This document shows, in pieces, positions 19,249 to 29,168 of a stretch of 64,000 nucleotides of DNA. This DNA is from Gordonia amicalis NBRC 100051 = JCM 11271. GTDB lineage: Bacteria > Actinomycetota > Actinomycetes > Mycobacteriales > Mycobacteriaceae. The notes beneath the pieces are model-generated. The model did no database searches. It was given only the letters and a program-made list of their open reading frames with translations, and had not been told where the DNA came from. The DNA lies in assembly GCF_000332995.1 (NCBI RefSeq), contig NZ_BANS01000028.1:36471-100470 (forward strand), given 5' to 3'. Numbering within the stretch: position 1 is the first letter of the stretch; the number at the start of each line of letters is the position of its first letter. The position numbers and the translations under genes are program-made.

Positions 19249-20796
19249 ATGACCCGTTCCACCCCCGCCACCGGGGCCACCGGCTCCGAGGTGACGACGA
19301 GGCCCTGGGCTGCGCTGATGGCACTATGCGTGGGCTTCTTCATGATCCTCGTCGACATGACGATCGTGGCGGTCGCCCAGCCGCGTATCCAGGCCGATCT
19401 CGACACCGACGTCAACGGCGTCGTCTGGGTCACCAGTGCCTATCTCCTGACGTATGCGGTGCCGCTGCTCATCACCGGCCGTCTCGGGGACAAGTACGGC
19501 CCGAAGACGATGTATCAGCTCGGCCTGATCGTCTTCACCCTCGCGAGCGTGTGGTGCGGCCTGTCGTCGTCGATCGAAGAGCTCATCGCCGCACGCGGCC
19601 TGCAGGGCATCGGCGCCGCGCTCATCACCCCGCAGACGATGTCGCTGATCACGCGTATCTTCCCGCCGGAGAAACGCGGTGCGGCCATGGGCATCTGGGG
19701 CACGGTCGCCGGTGTGGCCACTCTGGTGGGCCCGCTGCTCGGCGGCATTCTCACCGACGCTCTCGGCTGGGAATGGATCTTCTTCATCAACCTGCCGGTC
19801 GGCATCGCAGGTCTTGTGCTCGCCGCGACCCTCGTTCCGAAGGTCGAGACAAAGGACCACCAGTTCGACTGGGTCGGCGTGGTCCTGTCGGCGATCGGTC
19901 TGTCCGCGCTCGTGTTCGGCATCCAGGAGGGCGAGAGCTTCGACTGGGCGGCGTGGATCTGGGCGCTGATCGTCGGCGGTCTGGTGTTCCTGGCGGTCTT
20001 CGTCTGGTGGCAGTCGCGCATCCGCACCGAGCCGCTGGTCCCGCTCTCGCTGTTCCGCGACCGCAATTTCTCGCTGGCCACCGTCGGTATCTCCTCGATG
20101 GGTTTCGCGGTGTCGGCCATGATGATCCCGCTGACCTTCTTCCTGCAGCTCGTGGGCGGTATGACACCCACCCGATCGGCGGTCGTGCTGGTCCCGATGG
20201 CGATCCTGACCGGTGTCCTCGCGCCGATCGTCGGGCGCATCGTCGACCGTGTGCACCCACGCGCCATCGTCTCCATCGCGTTGCTGCTCAACGCGATCGC
20301 GATCGGCTGGCTGGGCGTGGTCGTGCGCCCGGAGACGCCGGTCTGGATGATCATCCTGCCGCTGTGTCTGATGGGTATCGCGTCCGCCGGGATCTGGGCA
20401 CCGCTGGCGGCCACCGCCACGCGCAATCTGCCGTGGCATCAGGCGGGTGCGGGTGCGGGTGTCTACAACACTCTGCGCGTGATCGGCTCGGTGCTGGGTT
20501 CGGCGATGATCGGGGCTCTTCTGCAGTCCCGCCTCGCGGCCGAGTTGCCCGGGATCGACGCCGCTGCGGCGCAGGACAGCACCGGCGCGAACCAGCTGCC
20601 GGAGTTCCTCCGTGAGGGCTTCGCCACCGCGATGGGACAGTCGCTCTACCTGCCGGCCGCCGCGTTGCTGGTCGGTGTCGTGGCGACCTTCTTCTTCGTA
20701 CGGCCGGCGCATCAGATGCCCTCGCGCGCGCCCGCCGTCCCGGCGGATGCCGCGACGGGTAGTGCGACTCACACCGTCCCCGTGACCGGGGCCTGA
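19249..20796 (+). CDS. DHA2-type MFS multidrug efflux transporter (EmrB/QacA-like)
   Basis: A 515-residue membrane protein with about 14 hydrophobic helices, the number typical of DHA2 drug:H+ antiporters. Visible motifs are D-M-T-I-V-A-V-A-Q-P-R-I in helix 1 (motif D1), GRLGDKYGPK in the loop after helix 2 (motif A) and GxxxGPLLGG in helix 5 (motif C). ATG at 19249 lies 2 bases after the padR stop, so the two are co-transcribed. A similar MFS gene lies close to kgd in M. tuberculosis. The exported compound cannot be inferred. Confidence 0.9.
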   Translation: MTRSTPATGATGSEVTTRPWAALMALCVGFFMILVDMTIVAVAQPRIQADLDTDVNGVVWVTSAYLLTYAVPLLITGRLGDKYGPKTMYQLGLIVFTLASVWCGLSSSIEELIAARGLQGIGAALITPQTMSLITRIFPPEKRGAAMGIWGTVAGVATLVGPLLGGILTDALGWEWIFFINLPVGIAGLVLAATLVPKVETKDHQFDWVGVVLSAIGLSALVFGIQEGESFDWAAWIWALIVGGLVFLAVFVWWQSRIRTEPLVPLSLFRDRNFSLATVGISSMGFAVSAMMIPLTFFLQLVGGMTPTRSAVVLVPMAILTGVLAPIVGRIVDRVHPRAIVSIALLLNAIAIGWLGVVVRPETPVWMIILPLCLMGIASAGIWAPLAATATRNLPWHQAGAGAGVYNTLRVIGSVLGSAMIGALLQSRLAAELPGIDAAAAQDSTGANQLPEFLREGFATAMGQSLYLPAAALLVGVVATFFFVRPAHQMPSRAPAVPADAATGSATHTVPVTGA

Positions 20797-20843
20797 GCGC
20801 GCGTCCCACGATCTGTCGGGGCCCGACCGTATGGTTTGTCATC

Positions 20844-22043
20844 ATGCGGATCGTGCACACCTCCGACTGGCACCTGGGCCGGACGTTCCACGGTGTCGAC
20901 CTGCTGGCGGACCAGCGTCGCGCGCTGAGCCACCTTGCCGCGCTGGTGGCCGCCGAATCGGCCGACGTCGTCATCGTCGCCGGTGACGTGTACGACCGCT
21001 CGGTGCCTTCGGCCGACGCGGTGCGGATCTACGACGACGGACTGGCCGAGATCGCCGCCGCCGGTGCCCAGATCGTCGTGACGCCGGGTAACCACGACTC
21101 GGCCACACGCCTCGGGGCGGGATCGTCGTTCGCCGCCGCCGGTGGTCTGCACCTGCGGACCTCCATCGACGCGATCGCCTGCCCGATCGTGCTGTCCGAC
21201 GAGTACGGCGAGGTCGCGGTGTACGGCATCCCATACCTCGAACCCGACACCGCCCGACGCCACCTCGGCGTCGAGGAGGTGTGCGGCCACACCGCGGTCC
21301 TCGACGCCGCAATGAGCCGTATCCGGGCCGACCTGGCTACCCGACAGTCGCGATCGGTCGTCGTCGCCCATGCCTTCGTCAGCGGTGCGGCGGCCTCCGG
21401 ATCGGAGCGTTCGATCAGTGTCGGCGGAGTGGAAACCGTTCCCGCCGAGACCTTCTCCGGTGTCGACTATGTCGCCCTCGGTCACCTGCACTCTCCGCAG
21501 CGCGTCACCGACACGGTGCGCTACAGCGGCTCGCTGCTGCCGTACTCGTTCGGGGAGCGCACGCACCGGAAAGCCGTGTGGGTCATCGACCTCGACGCCG
21601 ACGGCGTCACCGAGATCCGCCGTAACGAACTACCCGTCGTGCGCGAATTGAGTTCACTGCGTGGAACTCTCGACGAGTTGCTGGCCGCCGAGGAGTACGC
21701 CACGGCCGAGGGCCACTACGTCGAGGCGACGCTGACCGATACGGTGCGTCCGCTCGACGCGATGCGCCGCCTGCGGGAGCGATTCCCGTTCGCGGTGCAC
21801 GTGCAGTGGGATCGTCCGCACACCGGCTCCGGGGTCGACTATCGCTCGCGGGTCCGCGGCCGGAGCGATGCCGAGATCATCAACTCCTTCGTGGAGGACG
21901 TCCGCGACAGCCCGACCAAGGGGGAGCGGGTACTCATCGAACGCGCGCTGCGCGCTGTCGTCGGCGAACCCGAGGCGGACGCCGGCGCCGACGGCGAGTT
22001 GGCGCTGTTCGCCCTCGACGCATTCGTCGCCGAGACCGCATGA
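20844..22043 (+). CDS. sbcD: Exonuclease subunit SbcD (Mre11-type nuclease)
   Basis: A 399-residue calcineurin-like phosphoesterase with the metal-binding blocks TSDWHLGRTF (residues 6-15), VAGDVYDR, GNHDS and, further on, VVVAHAF and GHLHSPQ. Together with SbcC it forms the Mre11-Rad50 type complex that opens hairpins and processes DNA ends. ATG at 20844 lies 8 bases after TATGGT (20830-20835), consistent with a leaderless mRNA. The stop overlaps a six-codon reading frame that in turn overlaps the sbcC start. Confidence 0.93.
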   Translation: MRIVHTSDWHLGRTFHGVDLLADQRRALSHLAALVAAESADVVIVAGDVYDRSVPSADAVRIYDDGLAEIAAAGAQIVVTPGNHDSATRLGAGSSFAAAGGLHLRTSIDAIACPIVLSDEYGEVAVYGIPYLEPDTARRHLGVEEVCGHTAVLDAAMSRIRADLATRQSRSVVVAHAFVSGAAASGSERSISVGGVETVPAETFSGVDYVALGHLHSPQRVTDTVRYSGSLLPYSFGERTHRKAVWVIDLDADGVTEIRRNELPVVRELSSLRGTLDELLAAEEYATAEGHYVEATLTDTVRPLDAMRRLRERFPFAVHVQWDRPHTGSGVDYRSRVRGRSDAEIINSFVEDVRDSPTKGERVLIERALRAVVGEPEADAGADGELALFALDAFVAETA

Positions 22044-22060
22044 GCACGGAAACCGCATGA
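22040..22060 (+). other. Six-codon micro-ORF bridging sbcD and sbcC
   Basis: ATG at 22040 overlaps the sbcD stop (ATGA). The frame reads M-S-T-E-T-A and stops at 22058-22060, where its TGA overlaps the sbcC ATG at 22057 (ATGA again). Ribosomes terminating on sbcD could restart here and again at sbcC. The peptide itself is unlikely to have a function. Confidence 0.4.
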
Positions 22061-25032
22061 GACTGCACCGGATTCGGATTCGCGCCTTCGGCCCGTTCGC
22101 GGATGAGGTCACCGTCGACTTCGACGAGCTCGGTGCCGACGGCCTGTTCCTCCTGCACGGACAGACGGGCGCGGGCAAGACCACCGTCCTCGACGCGGTG
22201 GCGTTCGCGTTGTTCGGCCGGGTCCCCGGCGCACGCGACACCAATCGTCGCCTGCACTCGGATCATGCTGCGCCCGAGACGGTTCCGGAGGTCGAACTCG
22301 AGGCCACCATCGGATCGCGCCGGTTGCGTATCACGAGGTCGCCCGAACACGAACGCCCCAAGAAGCGCGGCGACGGAATGCGGAAGATCAATGCCTGCGC
22401 ATCGCTGGTCTGGGTCGACGGTTCGGGTCCGGACCTGACGCGCATCCCCGAGATCGGGGAAGCGGTCGTCCGGCTGCTCGGCATGAGCGCCGAGCAGTTC
22501 TTCCAGGTGGTCCTGCTGCCCCAGGGCGACTTCGCGCGATTCCTGCGGGCACACTCCGACGAACGAGAAGAATTGCTGGAGCGGCTCTTCGACACCGAGC
22601 GCTTCGGCGACCTCGAGGAGTGGCTCCGCGATCGGGCCCGTGAGAGCGCGGCCACACTGGCCGAGCACGCCGGCACCCTCGACCGCATCGCCGGGCAGAT
22701 CGTCGCGATCAGCGGCACCCAGGCGCCCGCGGAACCCGACTTCGACTGGGCCCAGGGGTGTCTCGACTCGGCCCGGCAGGCCGCGGAACAGGCACTGGCG
22801 GAATCGACCGCCGCACAGGCGGCGGTCGAGCAGGCGGAAGCCGCCCACGAGCACGGCCGGCGCGTCGACGAGTTGCGTCGTCGTGGGCTGCAGGCGCGTG
22901 AACGACTCGCCCGGCTCGCCGACGGAGAGACGACGCTGGCGACCGCCGAGCAGTCGCGTCGGCTCGCCCTGCGCGCCGCACCCATCGCGCCGCTCGCCGA
23001 CGACCACGAGCGCTCCGACACCGAGGTCGCCGACGCGTCCGCCGCGGCCGATGGCGCACGCGCCGCCCTCGCCGAACTCGCCGAGGGCCGGGGCCTGTGC
23101 GAAACCGACTGTGACGATTCGGCGCTCGTCGCGGCCGTGGACCGCTGGACCGAGGAATCGGGCCGCTGGGAACCACTCGCGAAGCGCGTCGCGGAGCGTC
23201 CCCGGCTCGTCGCCGACCTCGACGGACTCGAGAAGACGATCGCGGCCGCGGAACAGCAGGCCGCGGAGACACGTACACGATTCGAGTCCGCGCCGGCACG
23301 CCGCGACGAGGCGGTCGCCGCGCTTCGGGCCGCCGACGAGTTGCGTGTCCAGGCGCCGAAGCTGCGTGCCGAACGCGACCACGCCCGCCGGGTCCTCCAG
23401 GCCTTCACCGATCGCGACGAGGTGCTCGCGCAGCTGGCCGACGCCGAGCAGGACCTCCTCGACGCGCGGGAGAAGCATTCTGCCGCAAGAGAACACCAGC
23501 TCGACATCCGCGAGCGACGCCTCACCGGGATGGCCGTCGAACTGGCCGGCGCCCTCGTGGACGGGGAGCCGTGTGTCGTCTGCGGCTCGGTGGGACATCC
23601 CGCGCCGGCTGCCGGCGACGCCGACGCCTCCGTGGGTGAGGCCGAGGAGAAGGAGGCTGCGGCCGCCGAGGAACGTGCGAGTGCGATCAAGGCCATCGCG
23701 CAGTCCGCCGTCGCCGCGCTGCGGGAACGGCAGGCCAATCTCGACGCCGTCATCGCCGGCGCCGATCGCGCCGCGACCGAGGCCGGTCATGCCCGACTGG
23801 TCGCCGACCTCGCGTCCGCAGAGCGAGCGGCCGCGCGCACGCCCGCTCTGCAGGACGCCGTCGAACGGATCGACGCCGAGATCGCCGACCGGCGCCGGAC
23901 TCTGGCCGACCACGAGACCGCTCAAGCGGGGCGTCGTGAACGCCTGACGGCTCTGCACGAGAACCTGAAGGCCCTCGACGCCGAGGTCCAGGAGGCGACC
24001 GGCGGGCGGATGGGGATCGCCCAGCGCCGTCGCGAGCTCGCCGAACTCTGTCGCCGCACAAGGACTCTGCGGGAGGCCCGACGCGAACTCGACCGGGCCC
24101 GTGGCCGTCGCACCGAGATCGCCGAGCGGCTCGCCGTCGCCTGTGCGGACGCCGGATTCGTCGGCGCGGACGAGGTGCGGGCTGCCGCCGCGTCGCACAC
24201 GCAGATCCGTCACTGGGAGAAGCTGCTCGAAGAGGCGGCGGCGATACGCGCCGGCACCGAGGAGACCCTCGCCGATCCCGACGTATGCGCAGCGCTGGAG
24301 GCACCGGAGGTCGACGTCGCCCGTCTCACCGCGGATCTGGTGACCGCACGGGCCCGTCGTGACGATGCCGCCCGCGTGAATGCGGTGGCGGCACAACGCC
24401 GTACCGACCTCGAAGAGTACGTGGCGGGATTCTGGGCGGCTCTCGATGCGCTGGCGCCGCTGAAGGCGCGGCATGACGAGTTGCAGGGTCTCGCCGAGCT
24501 CGTGAGCGGACGCGGACAGAACTCTCGTCGTATGTCGCTGCGGTCCTATGTGCTGGCCGCGCGGCTCGACGAGGTGCTGGTCGCGGCATCGGGCCGCCTG
24601 CGCGAGATGTCCTCAGGGCGATACGAATTCGTCCACTCCGACGCCGCCGGCGTACGTGGCCGGCGCGGCGGTCTGGGGATCGAGGTACGCGACGAGTACA
24701 CCGGCGTGCTGCGCGCCACCACCACGCTGTCGGGTGGGGAGACCTTCTTCGCGTCGCTGGCCCTCGCGCTGGGCCTCGCCGACGTCGTGTCCGCCGAATC
24801 CGGGGGCCGGGTCCTCGACACGATCTTCATCGACGAGGGTTTCGGCACCCTCGACCCGGAGGCCCTCGACCTCGTCATGGGCGTCCTCGACGACCTCCGC
24901 TCCGGCGGCCGCGTCGTCGGCGTCGTCAGCCACGTCGACGAGTTGCGAGCCCGAATCCCGGCCCAGCTGCACGTCCTGCGGGGCGAACACGGCTCGACGC
25001 TACGGGTGCAGAGTCCACTCGGCGTGTCGTGA
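22057..25032 (+). CDS. sbcC: Exonuclease subunit SbcC (Rad50-type ATPase)
   Basis: A 991-residue SMC-like ATPase. Walker A GQTGAGKTT is at residues 35-43, long Ala/Glu/Arg-rich coiled coils flank a zinc hook CVVC (Cys506 and Cys509), and the C-terminal lobe carries the signature LSGGETFFASLALALGLADV and Walker B TIFIDEGFGTLD. It tethers and processes DNA ends with SbcD. ATG at 22057 is preferred because the conserved MRLHRIRIRAFGPF start follows at once. The alternative ATG at 22040 runs into a stop after six codons. Confidence 0.93.
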   Translation: MRLHRIRIRAFGPFADEVTVDFDELGADGLFLLHGQTGAGKTTVLDAVAFALFGRVPGARDTNRRLHSDHAAPETVPEVELEATIGSRRLRITRSPEHERPKKRGDGMRKINACASLVWVDGSGPDLTRIPEIGEAVVRLLGMSAEQFFQVVLLPQGDFARFLRAHSDEREELLERLFDTERFGDLEEWLRDRARESAATLAEHAGTLDRIAGQIVAISGTQAPAEPDFDWAQGCLDSARQAAEQALAESTAAQAAVEQAEAAHEHGRRVDELRRRGLQARERLARLADGETTLATAEQSRRLALRAAPIAPLADDHERSDTEVADASAAADGARAALAELAEGRGLCETDCDDSALVAAVDRWTEESGRWEPLAKRVAERPRLVADLDGLEKTIAAAEQQAAETRTRFESAPARRDEAVAALRAADELRVQAPKLRAERDHARRVLQAFTDRDEVLAQLADAEQDLLDAREKHSAAREHQLDIRERRLTGMAVELAGALVDGEPCVVCGSVGHPAPAAGDADASVGEAEEKEAAAAEERASAIKAIAQSAVAALRERQANLDAVIAGADRAATEAGHARLVADLASAERAAARTPALQDAVERIDAEIADRRRTLADHETAQAGRRERLTALHENLKALDAEVQEATGGRMGIAQRRRELAELCRRTRTLREARRELDRARGRRTEIAERLAVACADAGFVGADEVRAAAASHTQIRHWEKLLEEAAAIRAGTEETLADPDVCAALEAPEVDVARLTADLVTARARRDDAARVNAVAAQRRTDLEEYVAGFWAALDALAPLKARHDELQGLAELVSGRGQNSRRMSLRSYVLAARLDEVLVAASGRLREMSSGRYEFVHSDAAGVRGRRGGLGIEVRDEYTGVLRATTTLSGGETFFASLALALGLADVVSAESGGRVLDTIFIDEGFGTLDPEALDLVMGVLDDLRSGGRVVGVVSHVDELRARIPAQLHVLRGEHGSTLRVQSPLGVS

Positions 25033-25066
25033 GCAGCCCGATTGTGATGTGCCGGTGACAGTGCGC

Positions 25067-25072
25067 TAGTCT
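25067..25072 (+). promoter_or_regulatory. Possible -10 element of the tRNA-Arg gene
   Basis: TAGTCT lies 16 bases before the tRNA. A TTGTGA (25042-25047) 19 bases further upstream could be the -35. The spacing is long, so the assignment is tentative. Confidence 0.35.
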
Positions 25073-25088
25073 GGGTTCCGCCCGTTGA

Positions 25089-25161
25089 GCCCCCGTAGCT
25101 CAGGGGATAGAGCGTCTGCCTCCGGAGCAGAAGGCCGCAGGTTCGAATCCTGCCGGGGGCA
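25089..25161 (+). tRNA. tRNA-Arg (anticodon CCG)
   Basis: The cloverleaf is complete. Acceptor arms GCCCCCG and CGGGGGC pair over 7 bases with discriminator A. The D stem is GCTC/GAGC, the anticodon stem TCTGC/GCAGA with loop CTCCGGA (anticodon CCG, reading CGG), and the T arm GCAGG-TTCGAAT-CCTGC. CCA is not encoded. CGG is a common Arg codon in this GC-rich genome. Confidence 0.97.
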
Positions 25162-25171
25162 CAGTTCACTT

Positions 25172-25585
25172 TCACCACACGATTCGACGCAGCGGATCAC
25201 CGCCGTCGACGTACAGGGTTCCGCCGGGGTGCAACGCGGCGGTCACGGCCGCGATGGCCGCGTCGTACACCTCCGGATGACGACCGTCCAGAGCTCCGAC
25301 GCGGAGTGCGAACGCCATGTGGAAGAGCGGCCGTCCGCCGAGCACGAAGTCCTCGATGGACGTGCACTCGAAATCCAGTCGATCGGGATCGAACCCGACC
25401 GCCGCCCGTCGGGCAGCGGCGATGGCGCGGGGAGAGCGATCGATGCCGAGCACGACACCGCTCGGGCCGACACGTCGCGCCACCTCACGACTCGCCGCGC
25501 CGGGGCCGCAACCGATTTCCAGGACGTGCAGACCGGGCCGTAGCGGCAGCGCATCGACGGCGTCGGACAGTCGCGCGGACATCAT
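25172..25585 (-). CDS. Small class I SAM-dependent methyltransferase
   Basis: A 137-residue protein with the SAM-binding motif I LEIGCGPGAASREVA, an acidic residue after strand 2 (VLGIDRSPRAIAAARRA) and a DFECTSIEDF motif. It is short for the class and looks like the minimal Rossmann core, so it could be a truncated relative. ATG-ATG at 25585/25582 gives two possible starts, neither with a strong ribosome binding site. It faces the tRNA gene, ending 10 bases from it. The substrate is unknown. Confidence 0.7.
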   Translation of the reverse strand: MMSARLSDAVDALPLRPGLHVLEIGCGPGAASREVARRVGPSGVVLGIDRSPRAIAAARRAAVGFDPDRLDFECTSIEDFVLGGRPLFHMAFALRVGALDGRHPEVYDAAIAAVTAALHPGGTLYVDGGDPLRRIVW

Positions 25586-25661
25586 GGACCCGAGTATTCA
25601 CGCCCGGCCGTGGTCGGTGCCCTACCGATCTTGCCCTGTCGAGGTATTCCGTCGAACCAGA

Positions 25662-25722
25662 ATCGCCACCTCCGACACCGAATCGCCGACTGCGACCGGC
25701 GATCCCGGGCGGAAGTGGCGAT
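25662..25722. terminator. Nested inverted repeats, probable terminator after the DUF305 gene
   Basis: An outer pair of 13-base arms (25662-25674 and 25710-25722, one mismatch) encloses an inner 7-base pair ATCGCCG/CGGCGAT (25682-25688 and 25697-25703). The structure lies just downstream of the minus-strand DUF305 stop and upstream of the methyltransferase gene. It could end the DUF305 transcript. Confidence 0.5.
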
Positions 25723-25747
25723 CCTGCGGGTGTGCGGGAGGTGCGGC

Positions 25748-26518
25748 TCAGTTCATCGGCAGCGGCTGCGCGTTGCGCTCGGCCAGCATGGCCTCGATGA
25801 TCCCGATCTCCTTGTCCTGGGTGCGTTCCATCGCCGACGCGAGGTCGCGGACGTAGGGCTGTGAGACGTTGGCCGGGTTCGCGGCGTACTCCATCATGTG
25901 GAGCCCGCCCTCGTGGTGGCGGAGCATCAGCTGCAGGAAGGTCGTGTCGACCTCCGGACCGCGCATCGCGCGGAACCGCTCCATCTCCGCCGACGTCGCC
26001 ATGCCCGGCATCGCCGGTAGCTCGGCACCGGCGGCCGGGGTGGACCCGTGACCGCCTTGATCCATGTCGCCATGGTCCATGTCGCCGTGATCGTCACCGG
26101 ACGTCTCCGTCGACGATCCGTGGCCCATCCAGCCCATCGCCTCGCCGGGGTTGGTGACGGGTTGTCCCCAGCGGGTCAGCCAGGACTGCATCTGCCCGAT
26201 CTCGTTGCTCTGGGCGGTGAGGATGTCGAAGGCCATGCTCCGCACCTGGGGATCGGTGCCGTGCTCGAGTTCGATCGCGGCCATCTCGACGCCCTGCTCG
26301 TGGTGACGCGTCATGTCCTGGGCGAATCCGACCGCGGCCGAGTTCGCCGCGGGGGAGTCCTCGCCGGAGGAGTCGTCGGCCAGGCTCGCCTGGATCAGCA
26401 GCCCGAGGCCGACGCCCACGAGCAGCACCGCGACCGCGGCGAGCGCGAGGATGGCCGGACGTCGACGTGACGGGGTGCTGCCGGTGGTCGGCTCGGTGCC
26501 CTCAGGTGTCTCGTTCAT
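25748..26518 (-). CDS. DUF305 membrane-anchored protein, Met/His-rich
   Basis: A 256-residue protein with one N-terminal membrane helix (about residues 23-45) and an exported domain containing two DUF305 repeats, each with a paired-His motif (MTRHHEQGVEMAAIEL and MLRHHEGGLHMMEYA). Between them lies a Met/His/Asp-rich loop (GDMDHGDMDQGG) that looks suited to binding soft metals. DUF305 proteins are often found with copper-handling genes, so a copper or metal-stress role is plausible but unproven. It follows the DUF3105 gene by 17 bases, so the pair is an operon. Confidence 0.85.
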   Translation of the reverse strand: MNETPEGTEPTTGSTPSRRRPAILALAAVAVLLVGVGLGLLIQASLADDSSGEDSPAANSAAVGFAQDMTRHHEQGVEMAAIELEHGTDPQVRSMAFDILTAQSNEIGQMQSWLTRWGQPVTNPGEAMGWMGHGSSTETSGDDHGDMDHGDMDQGGHGSTPAAGAELPAMPGMATSAEMERFRAMRGPEVDTTFLQLMLRHHEGGLHMMEYAANPANVSQPYVRDLASAMERTQDKEIGIIEAMLAERNAQPLPMN

Positions 26519-26535
26519 GTTCGTTCCCCGTCCGA

Positions 26536-27360
26536 TCAGCCTGCGGGCGTCGGGTTGGTGCCGCCGCCGTCCATGGGCACGGCGCCGGCGCCGGGTGCGC
26601 CCTCGTCGGCCGGCGGGGGATTCGACGGATCGAAGCCCGGGATGGCGGTGCAGGTGGCTTGCGTCTCCGGGTACGCCGCGGTCTGCGGGTTCTCCTGGTA
26701 GACGCCGGGCATCATGTTGCGGCGCAGGGCGGTGATGAACTGATCGAGCCGCGGGTCGCTCGCCGAGTCCAGCTTCAGCTGATGCCCCCAGCTCTGTACC
26801 GAGACCGGCTTGTCCTGCCCGGGGAAGGGCGACAGGAACAGGTACTGCTCACCGCGCACGAGCCGCTTGAGGTAGTCGACGTCCTCCGGCGAGGCCGTGT
26901 CGGGGTTGTAGGTGATCCAGACGGCGCCGTGCTCGAGCGCGTGGACGGCGTTCTCCGAGCGCAGCGGGTTCGGGTAGACGACGCCGGTACAGGTCGCCCA
27001 GATCTCGTCATGCGGCCCGCCGAAGGGCGGCGACTGGTCGTAGGCGACGCGCTGGGACGCGTTCACGTGCTTGCCGGCCTCGTAGTAGATCTTCGTCACA
27101 CCTTGGATGCCGTCCGATGGATCCGGAGTCTGCGGCGAGGGGACGAACTCGGAGACCGACTCGACCGCGACGTCGTCCTTCTCGTTGGCGCGCTTCTCGT
27201 TGAACTTCGGCACGAGGTAGATCGCGAGCCCCGCGAGGAGACCGATGACCACGACGACCGCGCCGATCAGCATCCAGTCGACCTGCCGGCCGGTCGCCGT
27301 GGGTACGGACCCGGACTTCTTACGAGCCTTGGGGACGTTCGCCCCTGGTTTGCGCGCCAT
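26536..27360 (-). CDS. DUF3105 membrane-anchored protein
   Basis: A 274-residue protein with a basic cytoplasmic head, one membrane helix (about residues 30-50) and an extracytoplasmic DUF3105 domain: [41 protein letters not shown] and the conserved HGAV/Cys/His pattern. The conserved His and Cys residues suggest metal binding. ATG at 27360 has AGGAAAG upstream. DUF3105 and DUF305 genes commonly sit together in actinobacteria, as here. The function is not established. The C-terminal tail is Gly/Pro-rich. Confidence 0.85.
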   Translation of the reverse strand: MARKPGANVPKARKKSGSVPTATGRQVDWMLIGAVVVVIGLLAGLAIYLVPKFNEKRANEKDDVAVESVSEFVPSPQTPDPSDGIQGVTKIYYEAGKHVNASQRVAYDQSPPFGGPHDEIWATCTGVVYPNPLRSENAVHALEHGAVWITYNPDTASPEDVDYLKRLVRGEQYLFLSPFPGQDKPVSVQSWGHQLKLDSASDPRLDQFITALRRNMMPGVYQENPQTAAYPETQATCTAIPGFDPSNPPPADEGAPGAGAVPMDGGGTNPTPAG

Positions 27361-27515
27361 TGACTTCTTTCCTCGTACGACGGGGGTCGCCATGCGCGCG
27401 GGCGGTCGTACCCCCCGGCGCGCGCTCGGCGCACACGAGTCTACTGATGGATGGCACCGGCCCCGGGAGGGTGCGATTATCGATGAGCGGCCCTCGGCCA
27501 ATAGGATGGTGTCCC

Positions 27516-29168
27516 GTGACTCCCGCCGACCTGGCCGCGCTGCTGCGCGCCGTGACCCTGACCGTGGTCCGTGACCGCGGACTGGACGAGAACCTGGTGC
27601 CCGACTTGATCGTCGTCGAGCGCCCCCGTCACGCTGACCACGGCGATTACTCCACCAACGTCGCCCTGCAGCTCGGGAAGCGACTCGGTGTGGCGCCCCG
27701 TGAGCTGGCCGGATGGCTCGCCGACGCCTTCGCCGACGCCGAGGGCATCGCCAAGACCGACGTCGCGGGTCCCGGCTTCGTCAACATCTGGCTCGGTGCA
27801 GCCGCCCAGAACACCGTCGTCGCGACCGTGATGGAGCGGGGCGAGAGCTACGGCCGCGGCAAGGAGCTGGCCGGCTCGATCATCAACCTGGAGTTCGTCT
27901 CGGCGAACCCGACCGGACCGATCCACCTGGGCGGCACCCGCTGGGCCGCCGTCGGTGACGCACTCGGTCGTGTCCTGGCGGCTCGGGGCGCCGACGTGAC
28001 GCGCGAGTACTACTTCAACGACCACGGCGCCCAGATCGATCGCTTCGCGCGTTCGCTCGAGGCCGCGGCGCTGGGCGAACCGACCCCGGAGGACGGCTAC
28101 GCCGGCGACTACATCGCCGACATCGCGGCCAAGGTCACCGAGAAGGTGCCCGACGTGCTGTCCAAGCCCGAGGCCGACCGGGTCGAGACCTTCCGCGCCG
28201 TCGGCGTGGACCTGATGTTCGACCACATCAAGCAGAGCCTGCACGACTTCGGCACGGACTTCGACGTCTACACGCACGAGGACAAGATGTTCGCAACGGG
28301 CCTCGTCGACGAGTGCATCGAGGAGCTCAAGGGCAACGGCAACCTGTACGAGAGCGACGGCGCCTGGTGGCTGAAGTCCACCGACTTCGGTGACGACAAG
28401 GACCGTGTCGTCATCAAGAGCGACGGCAACGCCGCCTACATCGCCGGCGACATCGCCTACTACCGCGACAAGCGCAATCGCGGCTTCAACCTGTGCATCT
28501 ACATGCTCGGCGCCGACCACCACGGCTACATCAGCCGCCTCAAAGCAGCTGCGGCCGCGCTCGGCGACGACCCGGCCACCGTCGAGGTGCTCATCGGCCA
28601 GATGGTCAATCTCGTCAAGGACGGCAAGCCGGTGCGCATGTCCAAGCGCGCGGGCACGGTCATCACGCTCGACGACCTCGTCGACGCCGTCGGGGTCGAC
28701 GGTGCGCGGTATTCGCTGATCCGCTCGTCGGTCGACGTCAACATCGACATCGACCTCGACCTGCTGACCAAGCAGTCCAACGACAACCCGGTGTACTACG
28801 TGCAGTACGCGCACGCCCGGATGTCGGCGCTGGCGCGCAACGCCGCCGACCTCGGCGTGGTGTCCGCGCTCGATCACCTCGACCTGCTCGACGACCCGGC
28901 CGAGGGTGAATTGATCCGCACCATCGGCGATTTCGACGAAGTGGTCGCCACCGCGGCCTCCCTGCGCGAACCGCACCGCGTGTGCCGCTACCTCGAGGTC
29001 CTCGCCGGCACCTACCACCGCTTCTACGCCAAGTGTCGCGTCCTGCCCCAGGGCGACGAAAAGGTGGCCGACATCCACCGCGCCCGGCTCGCCCTGTGTG
29101 AGGCCACCCGTCAGGTCCTGGCCAACGGTCTCGGGCTCGTCGGCGTCAGCGCTCCGGAGCAGATGTGA
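27516..29168 (+). CDS. argS: Arginyl-tRNA synthetase
   Basis: A 550-residue class I aminoacyl-tRNA synthetase that charges tRNA-Arg. The N-terminal Add-1 domain is followed by [20 protein letters not shown] (HIGH-type motif HLGG), the signature KMSKR-type motif [16 protein letters not shown] and a C-terminal DALR anticodon-binding domain. GTG at 27516 lies 8 bases after TAGGAT (27502-27507), consistent with a leaderless mRNA, and gives the usual family length. Its stop overlaps the lysA GTG (GTGA). Confidence 0.96.
   Translation: MTPADLAALLRAVTLTVVRDRGLDENLVPDLIVVERPRHADHGDYSTNVALQLGKRLGVAPRELAGWLADAFADAEGIAKTDVAGPGFVNIWLGAAAQNTVVATVMERGESYGRGKELAGSIINLEFVSANPTGPIHLGGTRWAAVGDALGRVLAARGADVTREYYFNDHGAQIDRFARSLEAAALGEPTPEDGYAGDYIADIAAKVTEKVPDVLSKPEADRVETFRAVGVDLMFDHIKQSLHDFGTDFDVYTHEDKMFATGLVDECIEELKGNGNLYESDGAWWLKSTDFGDDKDRVVIKSDGNAAYIAGDIAYYRDKRNRGFNLCIYMLGADHHGYISRLKAAAAALGDDPATVEVLIGQMVNLVKDGKPVRMSKRAGTVITLDDLVDAVGVDGARYSLIRSSVDVNIDIDLDLLTKQSNDNPVYYVQYAHARMSALARNAADLGVVSALDHLDLLDDPAEGELIRTIGDFDEVVATAASLREPHRVCRYLEVLAGTYHRFYAKCRVLPQGDEKVADIHRARLALCEATRQVLANGLGLVGVSAPEQM

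Noticed and set aside
25085..25543. Plus-strand open frame covering tRNA-Arg and the small methyltransferase
   Set aside because: It starts within the tRNA gene and runs antisense to a protein with a clear SAM motif.
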